Assembly: GCA_017527205.1 (NCBI GenBank)
Contig: JAFXQK010000018.1
Span: forward strand, 1 to 64,000
Direction: 5' to 3'
Source of the DNA: Lachnospiraceae bacterium
Lineage (GTDB): Bacteria > Bacillota > Clostridia > Lachnospirales > Lachnospiraceae
Length of the DNA stretch: 64,000 nucleotides
Part shown: one piece after another, positions 41,884 to 50,702 of the stretch
How the letters are laid out: each line of letters begins with the position of its first letter
How positions within the stretch are numbered: position 1 is the first letter of the stretch
Made by a program: the position numbers and the translations under genes
The notes under the pieces: model-generated
What the model was told of the DNA's origin: nothing
The model's database searches: none
Seen by the model: the letters and a program-made list of their open reading frames with translations, nothing else

Positions 41884-43293
41884 GTGATACACCAGTATAA
41901 GAGTAATGGCCTGAATATTGTGATGGACGTCAACAGCGGTTCCGTACATGTCGTGGATGACATTGTTTATGACATGATCCCGCTGGTAGAGCCCCTGATC
42001 GGAGAAGGCATCAAGGATGCGGATACGATCAAGGCTGCCGTCGTGCACATTGCAGGAATTCCCTATCCCGAGGCGGAGATCAGGGAGGCCGTAGATGAAG
42101 TTTTGGAATTGGAGAAGAGCGGCCAGCTCTTTGCCAAGGATATTTATGAAAATTATGTCTTCGATTTTAAAAAGAGACCAACCGTAGTAAAGGCACTGTG
42201 TCTGCACATCGCCCATGACTGCAATCTGGCATGCAAATACTGCTTTGCCGAGGAGGGTGAGTATCATGGACGCAGGGCTTTGATGAGCTTTGAGGTTGGC
42301 AAGAAGGCGCTGGACTTTTTGGTTGCCAATTCTGGAAATCGCGTCAATTTGGAGGTCGATTTCTTTGGCGGAGAGCCGCTGATGAATTGGCAGGTGGTCA
42401 AGGAGCTTGTGAATTATGGACGCAGCATCGAAGCTGCAAATAACAAGAAATTCCGGTTTACCCTGACAACCAACGGCGTGCTTTTAAATGATGAGATCTT
42501 GGAATTTGCCAATAAAGAGATGGCAAACGTCGTTCTCAGCATTGACGGACGTAAGGAAATTCATGACAAGATGAGACCCTTCCGCGGTGGACAGGGGAGC
42601 TATGATCTGATTGTTCCGAAGTTCCAAAAGGTTGCGGAGAGCCGAAATCAGACGAATTATTACGTACGTGGAACCTTTACGCATCATAATCTGGACTTTT
42701 CCGAGGACGTCATCCATTTGGCGGACTTGGGCTTCCAGCAGATTTCCGTGGAGCCTGTCGTGGCGCAGCCGACCGATGATTATGCGATCACGGAGGAGGA
42801 TCTTCCGAAGTTAAAGGAAGAGTACGATAAGCTGGCTGCGGAGATGATCAAGAGAAGAAGGGAAGGCAGACCCTTCAATTTCTTCCACTTTATGATCGAC
42901 CTGGAGGGCGGTCCTTGCGTGGCAAAGCGTTTGTCAGGATGTGGCTCAGGAACGGAATATCTTGCCGTGACGCCCTGGGGAGATTTTTATCCCTGTCATC
43001 AGTTCGTCGGCAACGAGGATTTCCTGATGGGCAATGTTGACACGGGAATCGTTCGGGAGGATATCCGCGATCAGTTCAAGTGCTGTAACGTCTATGCGAA
43101 GGAAAAGTGTAAGAAATGCTTCGCGAAGTTTTATTGCAGCGGCGGATGCGCGGCAAACTCCTATAATTTCCACGGCAACATCAATGATGCCTATGACGTG
43201 GGCTGTGAGCTGGAGCGCAAGCGCGTGGAATGCGCCATTGCATTAAAGGCCGTGAAGATGATGGAGGAAGAGGACGAGTCCTCTGAAGAATAA
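41884..43293 (+). CDS. SCIFF maturase, radical SAM/SPASM thioether-forming enzyme
   Basis: A 469-residue enzyme starting at GTG after AGAGGA. Residues 1-90 form the peptide-recognition (RRE-like) region (DVNSGSVHVVDDIVYDMIP). The radical SAM core has CNLACKYC (Cys113, Cys117, Cys120) for the SAM-binding [4Fe-4S] cluster. The C-terminal SPASM-type region (about 345-455) carries cysteines for auxiliary clusters, including CCNVYAKEKCKKCFAKFYC and GGCAANS. Together with the precursor 98 bases upstream it forms the complete modification pair that installs thioether crosslinks. No dedicated protease or exporter lies adjacent; SecDF follows. Confidence 0.95.
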   Translation: MIHQYKSNGLNIVMDVNSGSVHVVDDIVYDMIPLVEPLIGEGIKDADTIKAAVVHIAGIPYPEAEIREAVDEVLELEKSGQLFAKDIYENYVFDFKKRPTVVKALCLHIAHDCNLACKYCFAEEGEYHGRRALMSFEVGKKALDFLVANSGNRVNLEVDFFGGEPLMNWQVVKELVNYGRSIEAANNKKFRFTLTTNGVLLNDEILEFANKEMANVVLSIDGRKEIHDKMRPFRGGQGSYDLIVPKFQKVAESRNQTNYYVRGTFTHHNLDFSEDVIHLADLGFQQISVEPVVAQPTDDYAITEEDLPKLKEEYDKLAAEMIKRRREGRPFNFFHFMIDLEGGPCVAKRLSGCGSGTEYLAVTPWGDFYPCHQFVGNEDFLMGNVDTGIVREDIRDQFKCCNVYAKEKCKKCFAKFYCSGGCAANSYNFHGNINDAYDVGCELERKRVECAIALKAVKMMEEEDESSEE

Positions 43294-43320
43294 GTAAGAA
43301 ACAGTTCCCGCATGTACATT

Positions 43321-43444
43321 GTTATTAAGTTAAGGATATGACAAGAACTCGGGGCTGGGTTTGGATCATCTTTCTGGTAGACTTTTGACCCAGAAAGATG
43401 ATCCAAACCTTCCCCTCGAGGTAATGGGAAGTTTAACTTAATGA
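43321..43444 (+). repeat. Short hairpin element A (intergenic hairpin family)
   Basis: A perfect 20-pair stem (43358-43377 with 43390-43409) with a 12-base loop TAGACTTTTGAC. It is flanked by CTCGGGG (43348) and CCCCTCGAG (43412), which continue the pairing, and further out by GTTATTAAGTTA / TAACTTAATGAC (43321, 43433). It aligns with element B read in reverse: same loop but one base, same stem with four pair-preserving changes. No T-run follows. It lies between the SCIFF maturase and secDF, both on the + strand. Confidence 0.85.
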
Positions 43445-43494
43445 CATTTACCTAGGCTGGAACGAAAGATTTAATAAGAACGGAGAGTAAAGAA

Positions 43495-45738
43495 ATGAAG
43501 GACATGAAAAAAGGTCAGGCATGGATTGTTTTACTTTGTTTGTTGCTTCTTCTGGCGGGAATTACTTACATTGACCTGTTTGGCGTCGATGCAAGCGGAA
43601 CCGGAAGCGCATCTGACATCAAGCTGGGCTTGGATCTGGCGGGCGGCGTCAGCATCACCTATCAGGTGGTTGGCGAGGAAACTCCCGACAGCACCGACAT
43701 GAAGGACACCATCTACAAGCTGCAACAGCGTGTTACGGGCTACAGCACGGAAGCGATCGTGTACCAAGAGGGATTGAACCGTATTAACATCGAGATTCCC
43801 GGCGTGCAGGATGCCAATAAGATCCTGTCAGAGCTTGGCCGTCCCGGATCCCTGTATTTCATTAAGGAAAAGGCGCCTGACGGAAGCGATAACTATTCCT
43901 ATTCTACCACTGGTTATGTCCTGAACAGAAGCATTGAAGAGATGCTGGCGGATGGTTCCATCAACCTGTCCGGTACGGACGTAAGCGAGGCAAGGGCAGG
44001 ATATCAGCAGGACGACATGAGAAATAATGAAATCGTGGTTCAGCTGACGATGACGGATGAAGGAAAAACGAAATTCGCCGAGATGACCGAGGAAGCCTTC
44101 AATAATGGCAAGCAGACGATCGCCATTTACTACGATGGAACGATCATCAGTGCTCCTCGCGTGCAGGCAGTCATTTCGGATGGACATGCCGTGATTACCG
44201 GTCAGAGCAGCATCGAGGAAGCAGAGCAGCTCGCATCAACCATTCGTATCGGTGGACTGAAGCTGGAACTGGAAGAGATTCATTCTAAGGTTGTAGGCGC
44301 TCAGCTGGGTACCGAGGCAATTGAGACGAGCCTGAAGGCCGGCGTGATCGGTCTTGGCATCGTGGCACTGTTCATGATCGTTGTTTACTTTATATCTGGT
44401 TTTGCTTCTGCCATTGCTCTTTGTATTTACGTGGCATTGGTGGTTCTGCTGATCCGTGGCTTCAACATGACCTTGACCCTGTCCGGCGTCGCTGGTATCA
44501 TCCTTTCCATCGGTATGGCAGTGGATGCAAACGTAATTATTTTCGCGCGTATCCGTGAAGAACTGGCAACTGGTAAGACCACAAAGAGTTCCATTAAAAT
44601 CGGATTTGACAAGGCTCTGTCCGCCATCGTTGATGGTAACGTAACGACCCTGATCGCGGCAGCCGTTTTGATGTTCCTTGCCCCCGGTTCCATTCAGGGC
44701 TTTGCACAGACCTTGGCACTTGGTATTGTGATCTCCATGTTCACGGCGCTTGTCATCACGAGACTTTTGATGAATGCCTTTTATTCCATTGGCATCCGTG
44801 ATGCAAAGTGGTATGGTGTTGGCAAGGACAGAAAGAGCATTAACTTCCTTGGCAAGAAGGGAATTTTCTTTGGCGTATCCATCGCCGTAATCGTTGCAGG
44901 TTTTGTAGTGATGGGGATCAACGCTTCCAAGGGAAACGATATTTTGAACTACAGCCTTGAGTTTAAGGGCGGTACCGCAACGACGGTAACCTTTAACGAG
45001 AAGATGTCGCTGGAGGACGCAGACAGCAAGGTGACTCCCGTCATCACCGAGGTAACCGGAAGTGCGGTTCAGGTACAGACCGTACAGGATTCCAACGAAG
45101 TGATCTTTAAGACGAATTCCTTGAATCTGGAGCAGAGAGCTGCTTTGGAGGACAGATTGGTGAGCGAGTTTGGCGTTGATCGCAATATGATCACTACGGA
45201 GACCATCAGCTCCACCATCAGTGGCGAGATGAAGAGAGACACCATCATTGCAGTGGTAGTTGCCATCGTATGTATGTTGATTTACATCAGAATCCGTTTC
45301 AGCGACATTCGCTTTGGACTGAGCAGTATTGTAGCTTTGATGCATGACGTTCTGGTGGTGCTTGCCTTCTATGCGGCAGCAAGGGTTTCCGTTGGTAATA
45401 CCTTTATCGCATGTATGCTGACGATCGTAGGTTATTCCATCAACGCGTCTATCGTTATCTTTGACCGCGTTCGTGAAAACATGGCCGAGAAGAGCAGACA
45501 GGAGACCGTGGAGGACGTGGTCAACAAGAGTATCACCCAGACACTCAGCAGAAGCATCTTCACTTCCCTGACGACCTTTGTCATGGTAGCTTGCCTGTAT
45601 GTCTTGGGTGTGACCAGCATCCGCGACTTCGCGCTGCCTTTGATGGTTGGTATCGTATGTGGTGCATACTCATCCGTATGTATCGTTGGCGGACTTTGGT
45701 TCGTGCTTCGTCAGAAATTCCCTGGCAAGGCAAAATAA
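43495..45738 (+). CDS. secDF: Protein translocase SecDF, fused
   Basis: A 747-residue fusion of SecD and SecF, which uses the proton gradient to aid late steps of Sec export. SecD half: helix 1 (about 9-28), D1 motif LGLDLAGGVSITYQ, extracytoplasmic domain, then five helices starting near 280 with AGIILSIGMAVDANVIIFARIREE. SecF half from about 460: helix, SLEFKGGTATTV, and the matching AYSSV/SINASIVIFDRVREN block. Twelve membrane helices in total are expected and visible. Fused SecDF is common in clostridia and bacilli. The start follows CGGAGAG. It is downstream of the SCIFF pair. Confidence 0.95.
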   Translation: MKDMKKGQAWIVLLCLLLLLAGITYIDLFGVDASGTGSASDIKLGLDLAGGVSITYQVVGEETPDSTDMKDTIYKLQQRVTGYSTEAIVYQEGLNRINIEIPGVQDANKILSELGRPGSLYFIKEKAPDGSDNYSYSTTGYVLNRSIEEMLADGSINLSGTDVSEARAGYQQDDMRNNEIVVQLTMTDEGKTKFAEMTEEAFNNGKQTIAIYYDGTIISAPRVQAVISDGHAVITGQSSIEEAEQLASTIRIGGLKLELEEIHSKVVGAQLGTEAIETSLKAGVIGLGIVALFMIVVYFISGFASAIALCIYVALVVLLIRGFNMTLTLSGVAGIILSIGMAVDANVIIFARIREELATGKTTKSSIKIGFDKALSAIVDGNVTTLIAAAVLMFLAPGSIQGFAQTLALGIVISMFTALVITRLLMNAFYSIGIRDAKWYGVGKDRKSINFLGKKGIFFGVSIAVIVAGFVVMGINASKGNDILNYSLEFKGGTATTVTFNEKMSLEDADSKVTPVITEVTGSAVQVQTVQDSNEVIFKTNSLNLEQRAALEDRLVSEFGVDRNMITTETISSTISGEMKRDTIIAVVVAIVCMLIYIRIRFSDIRFGLSSIVALMHDVLVVLAFYAAARVSVGNTFIACMLTIVGYSINASIVIFDRVRENMAEKSRQETVEDVVNKSITQTLSRSIFTSLTTFVMVACLYVLGVTSIRDFALPLMVGIVCGAYSSVCIVGGLWFVLRQKFPGKAK

Positions 45739-45752
45739 AATGGCATTATTTC

Positions 45753-45780
45753 GAGGCTGCCTTGTCACAGGCAGCCTCTT
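45753..45780 (+). terminator. Hairpin after secDF
   Basis: Perfect 10-pair stem GAGGCTGCCT / AGGCAGCCTC followed by a short TT; a weak terminator at best, 30 bases before recJ. Confidence 0.5.
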
Positions 45781-45809
45781 TGCGTTAGCGAGGAAGGAAA
45801 CGGGGTACC

Positions 45810-47663
45810 ATGGAAAAGTGGTTTATATACGCGAAAAAGGCTGATTTTCAAGCCTGGGCACGGGAATTAGGGGTAGATCCATTTATCGCCAGATTAATCC
45901 GAAACCGAGATGTCTGTGAGTTGGAGGAGGCAAAGCGCTTCCTATATGGCACGCTGAAGGATTGTCATGCGCCAGAGCTTTTGCTTGACATGGAGCGTGC
46001 TGCTTCTGAGACACTCAAGGCAATAGCGGAGGGAAAACGAATTCGCGTGATTGGAGATTATGACGTGGATGGCATTTGCTCCTCTTACATTTTGAGTAAG
46101 GGTCTTTCCGTGCTTGGAGGGAACGTCGACGTCGCCATTCCTCACCGCATTCATGACGGATATGGACTCAATGACCACCTGATCGAAGAAGCGGCAAAGG
46201 ATGGCGTTAAGCTGATCGTAACCTGTGATAATGGCATCTCTGCGGCAGAACAGATTAAACTGGCGAAGGATCTTGGCATGGATGTCATTGTGACGGATCA
46301 TCATGAGGTTCCCTTCGTGATGGAAGGGGAAGAAAGGCGGGAAATTCTTCCGCAGGCGCTTGCAATCGTGGATCCCAAGCGGGCGGAGGATTCCTATCCC
46401 TTTGCTGGGATTTGTGGCGGCGTTGTGGCATTTAAGCTTCTACAGGCCACGTTGCACCTGCTGGAGAGAGGCGAAGACTCTGAAACGAAAAGTGAAGGCG
46501 CTGAGACGGAAGACGGAAGCCGTGCGATGCTTAACGTGTCTGACAAAGCTGACAAAGCAGCGGACTTGCGGGAAGCCCTGGAGGAGCTTTTGGAGCTTGC
46601 GGCATTTGCCACGGTCTGCGACATTATGGAGCTTCGAGACGAAAACAGGATGATTGTGCGGGAAGGGCTTCACAGGATGCAAAACACAAGAAATCTTGGT
46701 CTGCGCGCCTTGATGGAGGTACATGGCATTGAGCAAAAATCCTTGTCAGCGTATCATCTCGGTTTTATCCTTGGTCCCTGCCTGAATGCAACGGGAAGAC
46801 TGGATACGGCAACGCGAGCGCTTGAGCTTTTAAATGCAAAGGATTCCGTGACCGCAACTACCATTGCGAGGGATTTGAAGGAGCTCAATGACAGTAGAAA
46901 GAATTTGACCGTACAGGGCGTGGAGCAGGCGATTCGAAGCATACAAGAGCAGCATTTGGAGCATGATAAGGTATTGGTAGTGTATCTGACTGACGTCCAT
47001 GAAAGCCTTGCCGGCATTATTGCAGGAAGATTGAAGGAGCTTTATGGTCACCCAACATTTCTTCTCACAAAATGTGAGGATGGCGTAAAGGGCTCAGGAC
47101 GTTCCGTGGAAGGCTATGACATGTATGAAGCACTCCATCAGGTAGGCAGCCTTCTTTCGAAATATGGTGGTCATAAGATGGCGGCAGGACTGTCCCTTCG
47201 GGAGGAGAACGTGGAGGCACTCCGCAGAAGCCTGAACGAGAATTGTCAGCTTTGTGAGGAGGATTTTATCCCTTCCCTGCATATTGACATGGAGCTTCCC
47301 ATGGAGTACGTGAATATGGATTTGGTGCGCCAGATGGATGCATTAGAGCCCTTTGGCGTTGGCAACCCGAAGCCGCTGTTTGCACAGAGGGGCGTGACCT
47401 TTCTTTCCGGAAGTCGCATGGGGAAGGAAGGAAAATATGGAAGGTTTCAGGTGGAGACGTCCGGCGGAAAACGATTTCGACTGACCTTCTTTGGAAGCAT
47501 GGATGCTTTTTTGCGGTTTTTGGATGAAAAATATGGGGAGGGAAGCGGTGATGCGCTTCTTTCCGGCAGACGATCCTTTGAGGTTACGATCGCGTATCAG
47601 CTAGGGATTCATTCTTATCAGGGAAAAGAGGAGCTTCAGTTTTTGCTGAAGTCTTATCAATAA
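45810..47663 (+). CDS. recJ: Single-stranded-DNA-specific 5'-3' exonuclease RecJ
   Basis: A 617-residue DHH-family phosphoesterase. Motifs: I IGDYDVDGICSSYI (about 79-92), II VTCDNGISA, III VTDHHEV (Asp163-His164-His165), DHHA1 domain with GSGRSVEGYD and KYGGHKMAAG, and a C-terminal OB-fold (about 500-617). A charged insertion rich in Glu/Ser/Ala lies at about 217-253 within the core and is probably a surface loop of this lineage. RecJ acts in recombinational and mismatch repair. It is co-directional with secDF; the acyltransferase-like gene starts 15 bases after it. Confidence 0.93.
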   Translation: MEKWFIYAKKADFQAWARELGVDPFIARLIRNRDVCELEEAKRFLYGTLKDCHAPELLLDMERAASETLKAIAEGKRIRVIGDYDVDGICSSYILSKGLSVLGGNVDVAIPHRIHDGYGLNDHLIEEAAKDGVKLIVTCDNGISAAEQIKLAKDLGMDVIVTDHHEVPFVMEGEERREILPQALAIVDPKRAEDSYPFAGICGGVVAFKLLQATLHLLERGEDSETKSEGAETEDGSRAMLNVSDKADKAADLREALEELLELAAFATVCDIMELRDENRMIVREGLHRMQNTRNLGLRALMEVHGIEQKSLSAYHLGFILGPCLNATGRLDTATRALELLNAKDSVTATTIARDLKELNDSRKNLTVQGVEQAIRSIQEQHLEHDKVLVVYLTDVHESLAGIIAGRLKELYGHPTFLLTKCEDGVKGSGRSVEGYDMYEALHQVGSLLSKYGGHKMAAGLSLREENVEALRRSLNENCQLCEEDFIPSLHIDMELPMEYVNMDLVRQMDALEPFGVGNPKPLFAQRGVTFLSGSRMGKEGKYGRFQVETSGGKRFRLTFFGSMDAFLRFLDEKYGEGSGDALLSGRRSFEVTIAYQLGIHSYQGKEELQFLLKSYQ

Positions 47664-47678
47664 AAGGAGGCATTTGTC

Positions 47679-48977
47679 GTGCCAGAGCATCGGGATTGGT
47701 TTCAACTTGATTTGTCGGCAATTGTATATCCGACGCTGCAGAGAAGGGATTTCTCGGCTGTTTATCGCCTTTCCGTCCTATTAAAGGAGGAGGTGCAGCC
47801 TGAGTTGCTTCAGCAGGCGCTGGATATTACGTTACCCAGGTTTCCGACCTATAAGGTTGCCATGCGTAAGGGCCTTTTTTGGCGATATTTGGAGCCAAAT
47901 CATCGGCCGGGTCCTTTTGTGCGGCCTGACGTAAAAAACCCTTGTCAGCCCATGAGCTTTAAGGATGATAACAGATACCTTATCAGAGTCTACTATTATC
48001 ACAATCGCATTTCCTTTGAAGCACATCACAGTCTTGGGGACGGTACGGGCGGCATGTGCGTACTGCAGACCTTGACGGCAGAATATTTAAGGCTTTTGGG
48101 GCACACGGAGATAAAAAATGGCGGTTTTGTTCTAGACGTCAATGAAAAGCCTGATCCGGAGGAGCTTGAGGACGCCTACGTACGCTATGCAAATTCCAAG
48201 ATTTGCCCACCGCGTCCCGGAGAGAAGACCTATCGCGTTCGCGGAACAAAGGAACCGTTCTATACGCTAAACATTGTAGATGGCATCATGTCAACCTCTG
48301 AGGTTGTCGCGGTGGCCAAGCGTTACGGGGCGAGCATCACCGAGTATTTTAATGCGGTGCTGCTCTATGCCCTGTTAAAGAAGCAGGAGAAGGACAAGCG
48401 TATTCGCCTGCGTCCCGTCAAGATTGCCATGCCGGTCAATTTGCGGCGCTTTTTCCCGTCGAAGACGCTTCGAAACTTTATTACCATGGTCTATCCTGGC
48501 GTGGACCCGAGACTGGGAGAGTATACCTTTGAAGAAATTGTAACGCAGGTACACCATTACATGCGGTATTACGTTAATGACAAATTCCTGCGCGCGGACG
48601 TCACTACTAATGCACGCACGCAGAGTCACCCGCTGATCCGAATCGTGCCCCTGTATCTCAAGGATTTTGTGGTAAAGCAGTTTTATTCCAAGGTACAGGA
48701 TCATAACTCCTCTGCGGGACTTACCAACATGGGAGCCCTGCAAGTTAACGAGAGCATGCGTCCCTATATCGAGCGCTTTGACATTTGCATGGGACAGCCG
48801 TTTTCGAGCAGGACAAACTGTGCCATCATCAGCTTTCAGGACGTGCTGACCGTCAATTTTGCCAGCAGTATTGTCGAGGCTGACGTGGAACGGTATTTCT
48901 TCCGAAAGCTGGTGAAGGATGGCATTCACGTAAAGATTGAGAGTAACCGGGAAGAACCGGAAGTAGAATTGACATAG
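47679..48977 (+). CDS. Condensation-domain-like / alcohol acetyltransferase-like acyltransferase
   Basis: A 432-residue protein starting at GTG after AAAGGAGG. It has the HHxxxDG active-site motif of the condensation/chloramphenicol-acetyltransferase fold (FEAHHSLGDGTGG, about 113-125) and the later structural block KIAMPVNLRRFFPSKTLRNF (about 248-267). It resembles alcohol acetyltransferase or wax-ester-synthase-like proteins and stand-alone condensation domains, so ester or amide formation from an acyl thioester is likely. Substrates are not visible. It is first in a tight run with a zinc-ribbon membrane protein and an alpha/beta hydrolase (12-base gap, then 1-base overlap). Confidence 0.7.
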   Translation: MPEHRDWFQLDLSAIVYPTLQRRDFSAVYRLSVLLKEEVQPELLQQALDITLPRFPTYKVAMRKGLFWRYLEPNHRPGPFVRPDVKNPCQPMSFKDDNRYLIRVYYYHNRISFEAHHSLGDGTGGMCVLQTLTAEYLRLLGHTEIKNGGFVLDVNEKPDPEELEDAYVRYANSKICPPRPGEKTYRVRGTKEPFYTLNIVDGIMSTSEVVAVAKRYGASITEYFNAVLLYALLKKQEKDKRIRLRPVKIAMPVNLRRFFPSKTLRNFITMVYPGVDPRLGEYTFEEIVTQVHHYMRYYVNDKFLRADVTTNARTQSHPLIRIVPLYLKDFVVKQFYSKVQDHNSSAGLTNMGALQVNESMRPYIERFDICMGQPFSSRTNCAIISFQDVLTVNFASSIVEADVERYFFRKLVKDGIHVKIESNREEPEVELT

Positions 48978-48989
48978 GAGGGACTTGCG

Positions 48990-49694
48990 ATGTCATATTG
49001 TGTAAATTGTGGCGTGGAGTTGGATGCTTCTGCAAAAAGTTGTCCTTTGTGTAATACGCCCGTGCTAAATCCCAAGGAAATCAAAAGAGAAGGCATCGTA
49101 CCGCCGTTTCCGAAGGAAAAGGCGCAGGTAGAGGAGATTCAGAGGGCAGATTTTGGCTGGCTGGTATCCATGGTGTGTCTTGCGACGGCAGTGACCTGCG
49201 GCCTGCTGAACTGGCTTGCGTTTCGTGGAAGCCTGTGGTCCCTTGCGGTGATCGGAGCCTGCGTTGTCCTGTGGGTCATGCTGGTACCGGCAGTGATCTA
49301 TCATAAATGGTCTCCCTATCTCTATTTATTATTTGACGGTGCCGCAGTAGTATTATATCTCTATCTGATCGCGAGGATGGTAGAATCCTATGAATGGTTT
49401 CAAGGCTTGGGAGTACCGCTCGTACTTTGCACCTGTGCCATCATGGAGCTTTTGACCTTTGCCGTTCGCGTATTCCCCAAGGGAATTTTGGCGAGAGGAT
49501 TATATGTCTTTACGGCGCTTGCCCTGTTGTGCGTGGGCTTTGAGGTGATAATTGATCTTTTTAGAGACGTTCCCGTGAGGCTTAGCTGGTCTGCAGTGGT
49601 TCTTACGGTATGTTCCATTGTGGATATCGCCATTATTACCATGTTGTCACGAAGAAGACTTCGAAATGAAGTGAGAAGGAGGTTGCATTTCTGA
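48990..49694 (+). CDS. Zinc-ribbon membrane protein (DUF6320-like)
   Basis: A 234-residue protein. Residues 1-30 form a zinc ribbon (Cys4, Cys7, Cys18, Cys21: CVNCGVELDASAKSCPLC). After a basic linker, about six membrane helices follow (from WLVSMVCLATAVTCGLLNWL to VVLTVCSIVDIAIITML) with a basic C-terminal tail. I recall this arrangement as DUF6320; function unknown. The stop TGA overlaps the ATG of the alpha/beta hydrolase, so the two are coupled. It presumably anchors or serves the acyl transfer done by its neighbours. Confidence 0.65.
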   Translation: MSYCVNCGVELDASAKSCPLCNTPVLNPKEIKREGIVPPFPKEKAQVEEIQRADFGWLVSMVCLATAVTCGLLNWLAFRGSLWSLAVIGACVVLWVMLVPAVIYHKWSPYLYLLFDGAAVVLYLYLIARMVESYEWFQGLGVPLVLCTCAIMELLTFAVRVFPKGILARGLYVFTALALLCVGFEVIIDLFRDVPVRLSWSAVVLTVCSIVDIAIITMLSRRRLRNEVRRRLHF

Positions 49695-50584
49695 TGGAGA
49701 CAAGGCAAAGACTGATGCGACTAGTGAAGCTGGCTCACGGATTGGTAGAAAAGCCGGATTTAGAGAAACACCGTCAGTCCCAGGATCAAATCGGGGAGCT
49801 GATGGGGAGAGTAAAGGATTTGAACTTTCGCGGCATGGAGCTGGATGGCATTCACTGTGAATGGGTCAGCTTAAATCGTGCCCACGTCCATAAGCAGGTG
49901 ATCATGCATTGCCATGGCGGCGGCTACTCCACGGGTAGCAGCTTGTACGCCAGGACGTTGACGGCAAAGCTGGCGGCATCCACGGCAATGGAGGTGTTGT
50001 CCTTTGATTATCGATTGGCACCGGAGCATCCCTATCCCGCGGCGCTCGAGGATGCGCTGAAGGTTTGGGATTATCTGATGCGGCAGGGCTATGGCGCCCG
50101 CGACGTGATTCTCACGGGAGATTCCGCGGGGGGAAACCTTGCCCTTGCACTGACCTTAAAGCTAAAGGAGCAGGGGAGATTTCTTCCCAGAGGACTTGTT
50201 TTGATGTCACCTTGGACGGATCTGACCTCCTCGGGAGAGTCCTTCGTGGAAAAGAAGGACTTGGATCCTGTATTGGACGCGACATATATGGAGCGGGTCA
50301 TTCATGATTATGCCAAGGGAGAGAAGCTGCAGGATCCGTACATATCTCCGCTCTTTGGAGATTTTACGGGATTCCCGCCGACCTATGTTCAGGTCGGGGA
50401 GAATGAAATCCTTCTGAGCGATTCAACGCGTCTGGTTGACAGGATGAAGGATGCAAACGTCACGGTGAAGCTTGACGTATTTCCAGGGATGTGGCACGTC
50501 TTCCAAATGGCCCCCTTTAAGACGGCCTATGAGGCCATGGATAAAAACGTGGAATTTATTATTGACGAGCTGATGCATTTTTGA
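49694..50584 (+). CDS. Alpha/beta hydrolase, HSL-type esterase
   Basis: A 296-residue hydrolase of the hormone-sensitive-lipase group. The oxyanion motif HGGGYSTGS starts at His74 and the nucleophile motif is GDSAGGN with Ser144. The acid Asp and final His are in the C-terminal part (near VGENEILLSDS and GMWHVF). It would hydrolyse short-chain esters. ATG 49694 overlaps the previous stop by one base and GAAGGAGG lies upstream. The preceding acyltransferase-like gene suggests that the trio makes and breaks the same kind of ester. Confidence 0.85.
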   Translation: METRQRLMRLVKLAHGLVEKPDLEKHRQSQDQIGELMGRVKDLNFRGMELDGIHCEWVSLNRAHVHKQVIMHCHGGGYSTGSSLYARTLTAKLAASTAMEVLSFDYRLAPEHPYPAALEDALKVWDYLMRQGYGARDVILTGDSAGGNLALALTLKLKEQGRFLPRGLVLMSPWTDLTSSGESFVEKKDLDPVLDATYMERVIHDYAKGEKLQDPYISPLFGDFTGFPPTYVQVGENEILLSDSTRLVDRMKDANVTVKLDVFPGMWHVFQMAPFKTAYEAMDKNVEFIIDELMHF

Positions 50585-50702
50585 CAAAGGCTTTTTCTGA
50601 CGAAAAAAGGATTTTCAAAGGGAACGCAGAATATTATAGCTAGGGTGAGTTTTTGAAAGGTTTCAAGGAGGACGTGACGCGAGGCGTCAGAAAGGAAGAT
50701 CC

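Noticed and set aside
44236..45345. 369-codon minus-strand frame opposite secDF
   Set aside because: Shadow of a conserved membrane protein gene; rich in His/Asn/Gln as antisense of hydrophobic codons.
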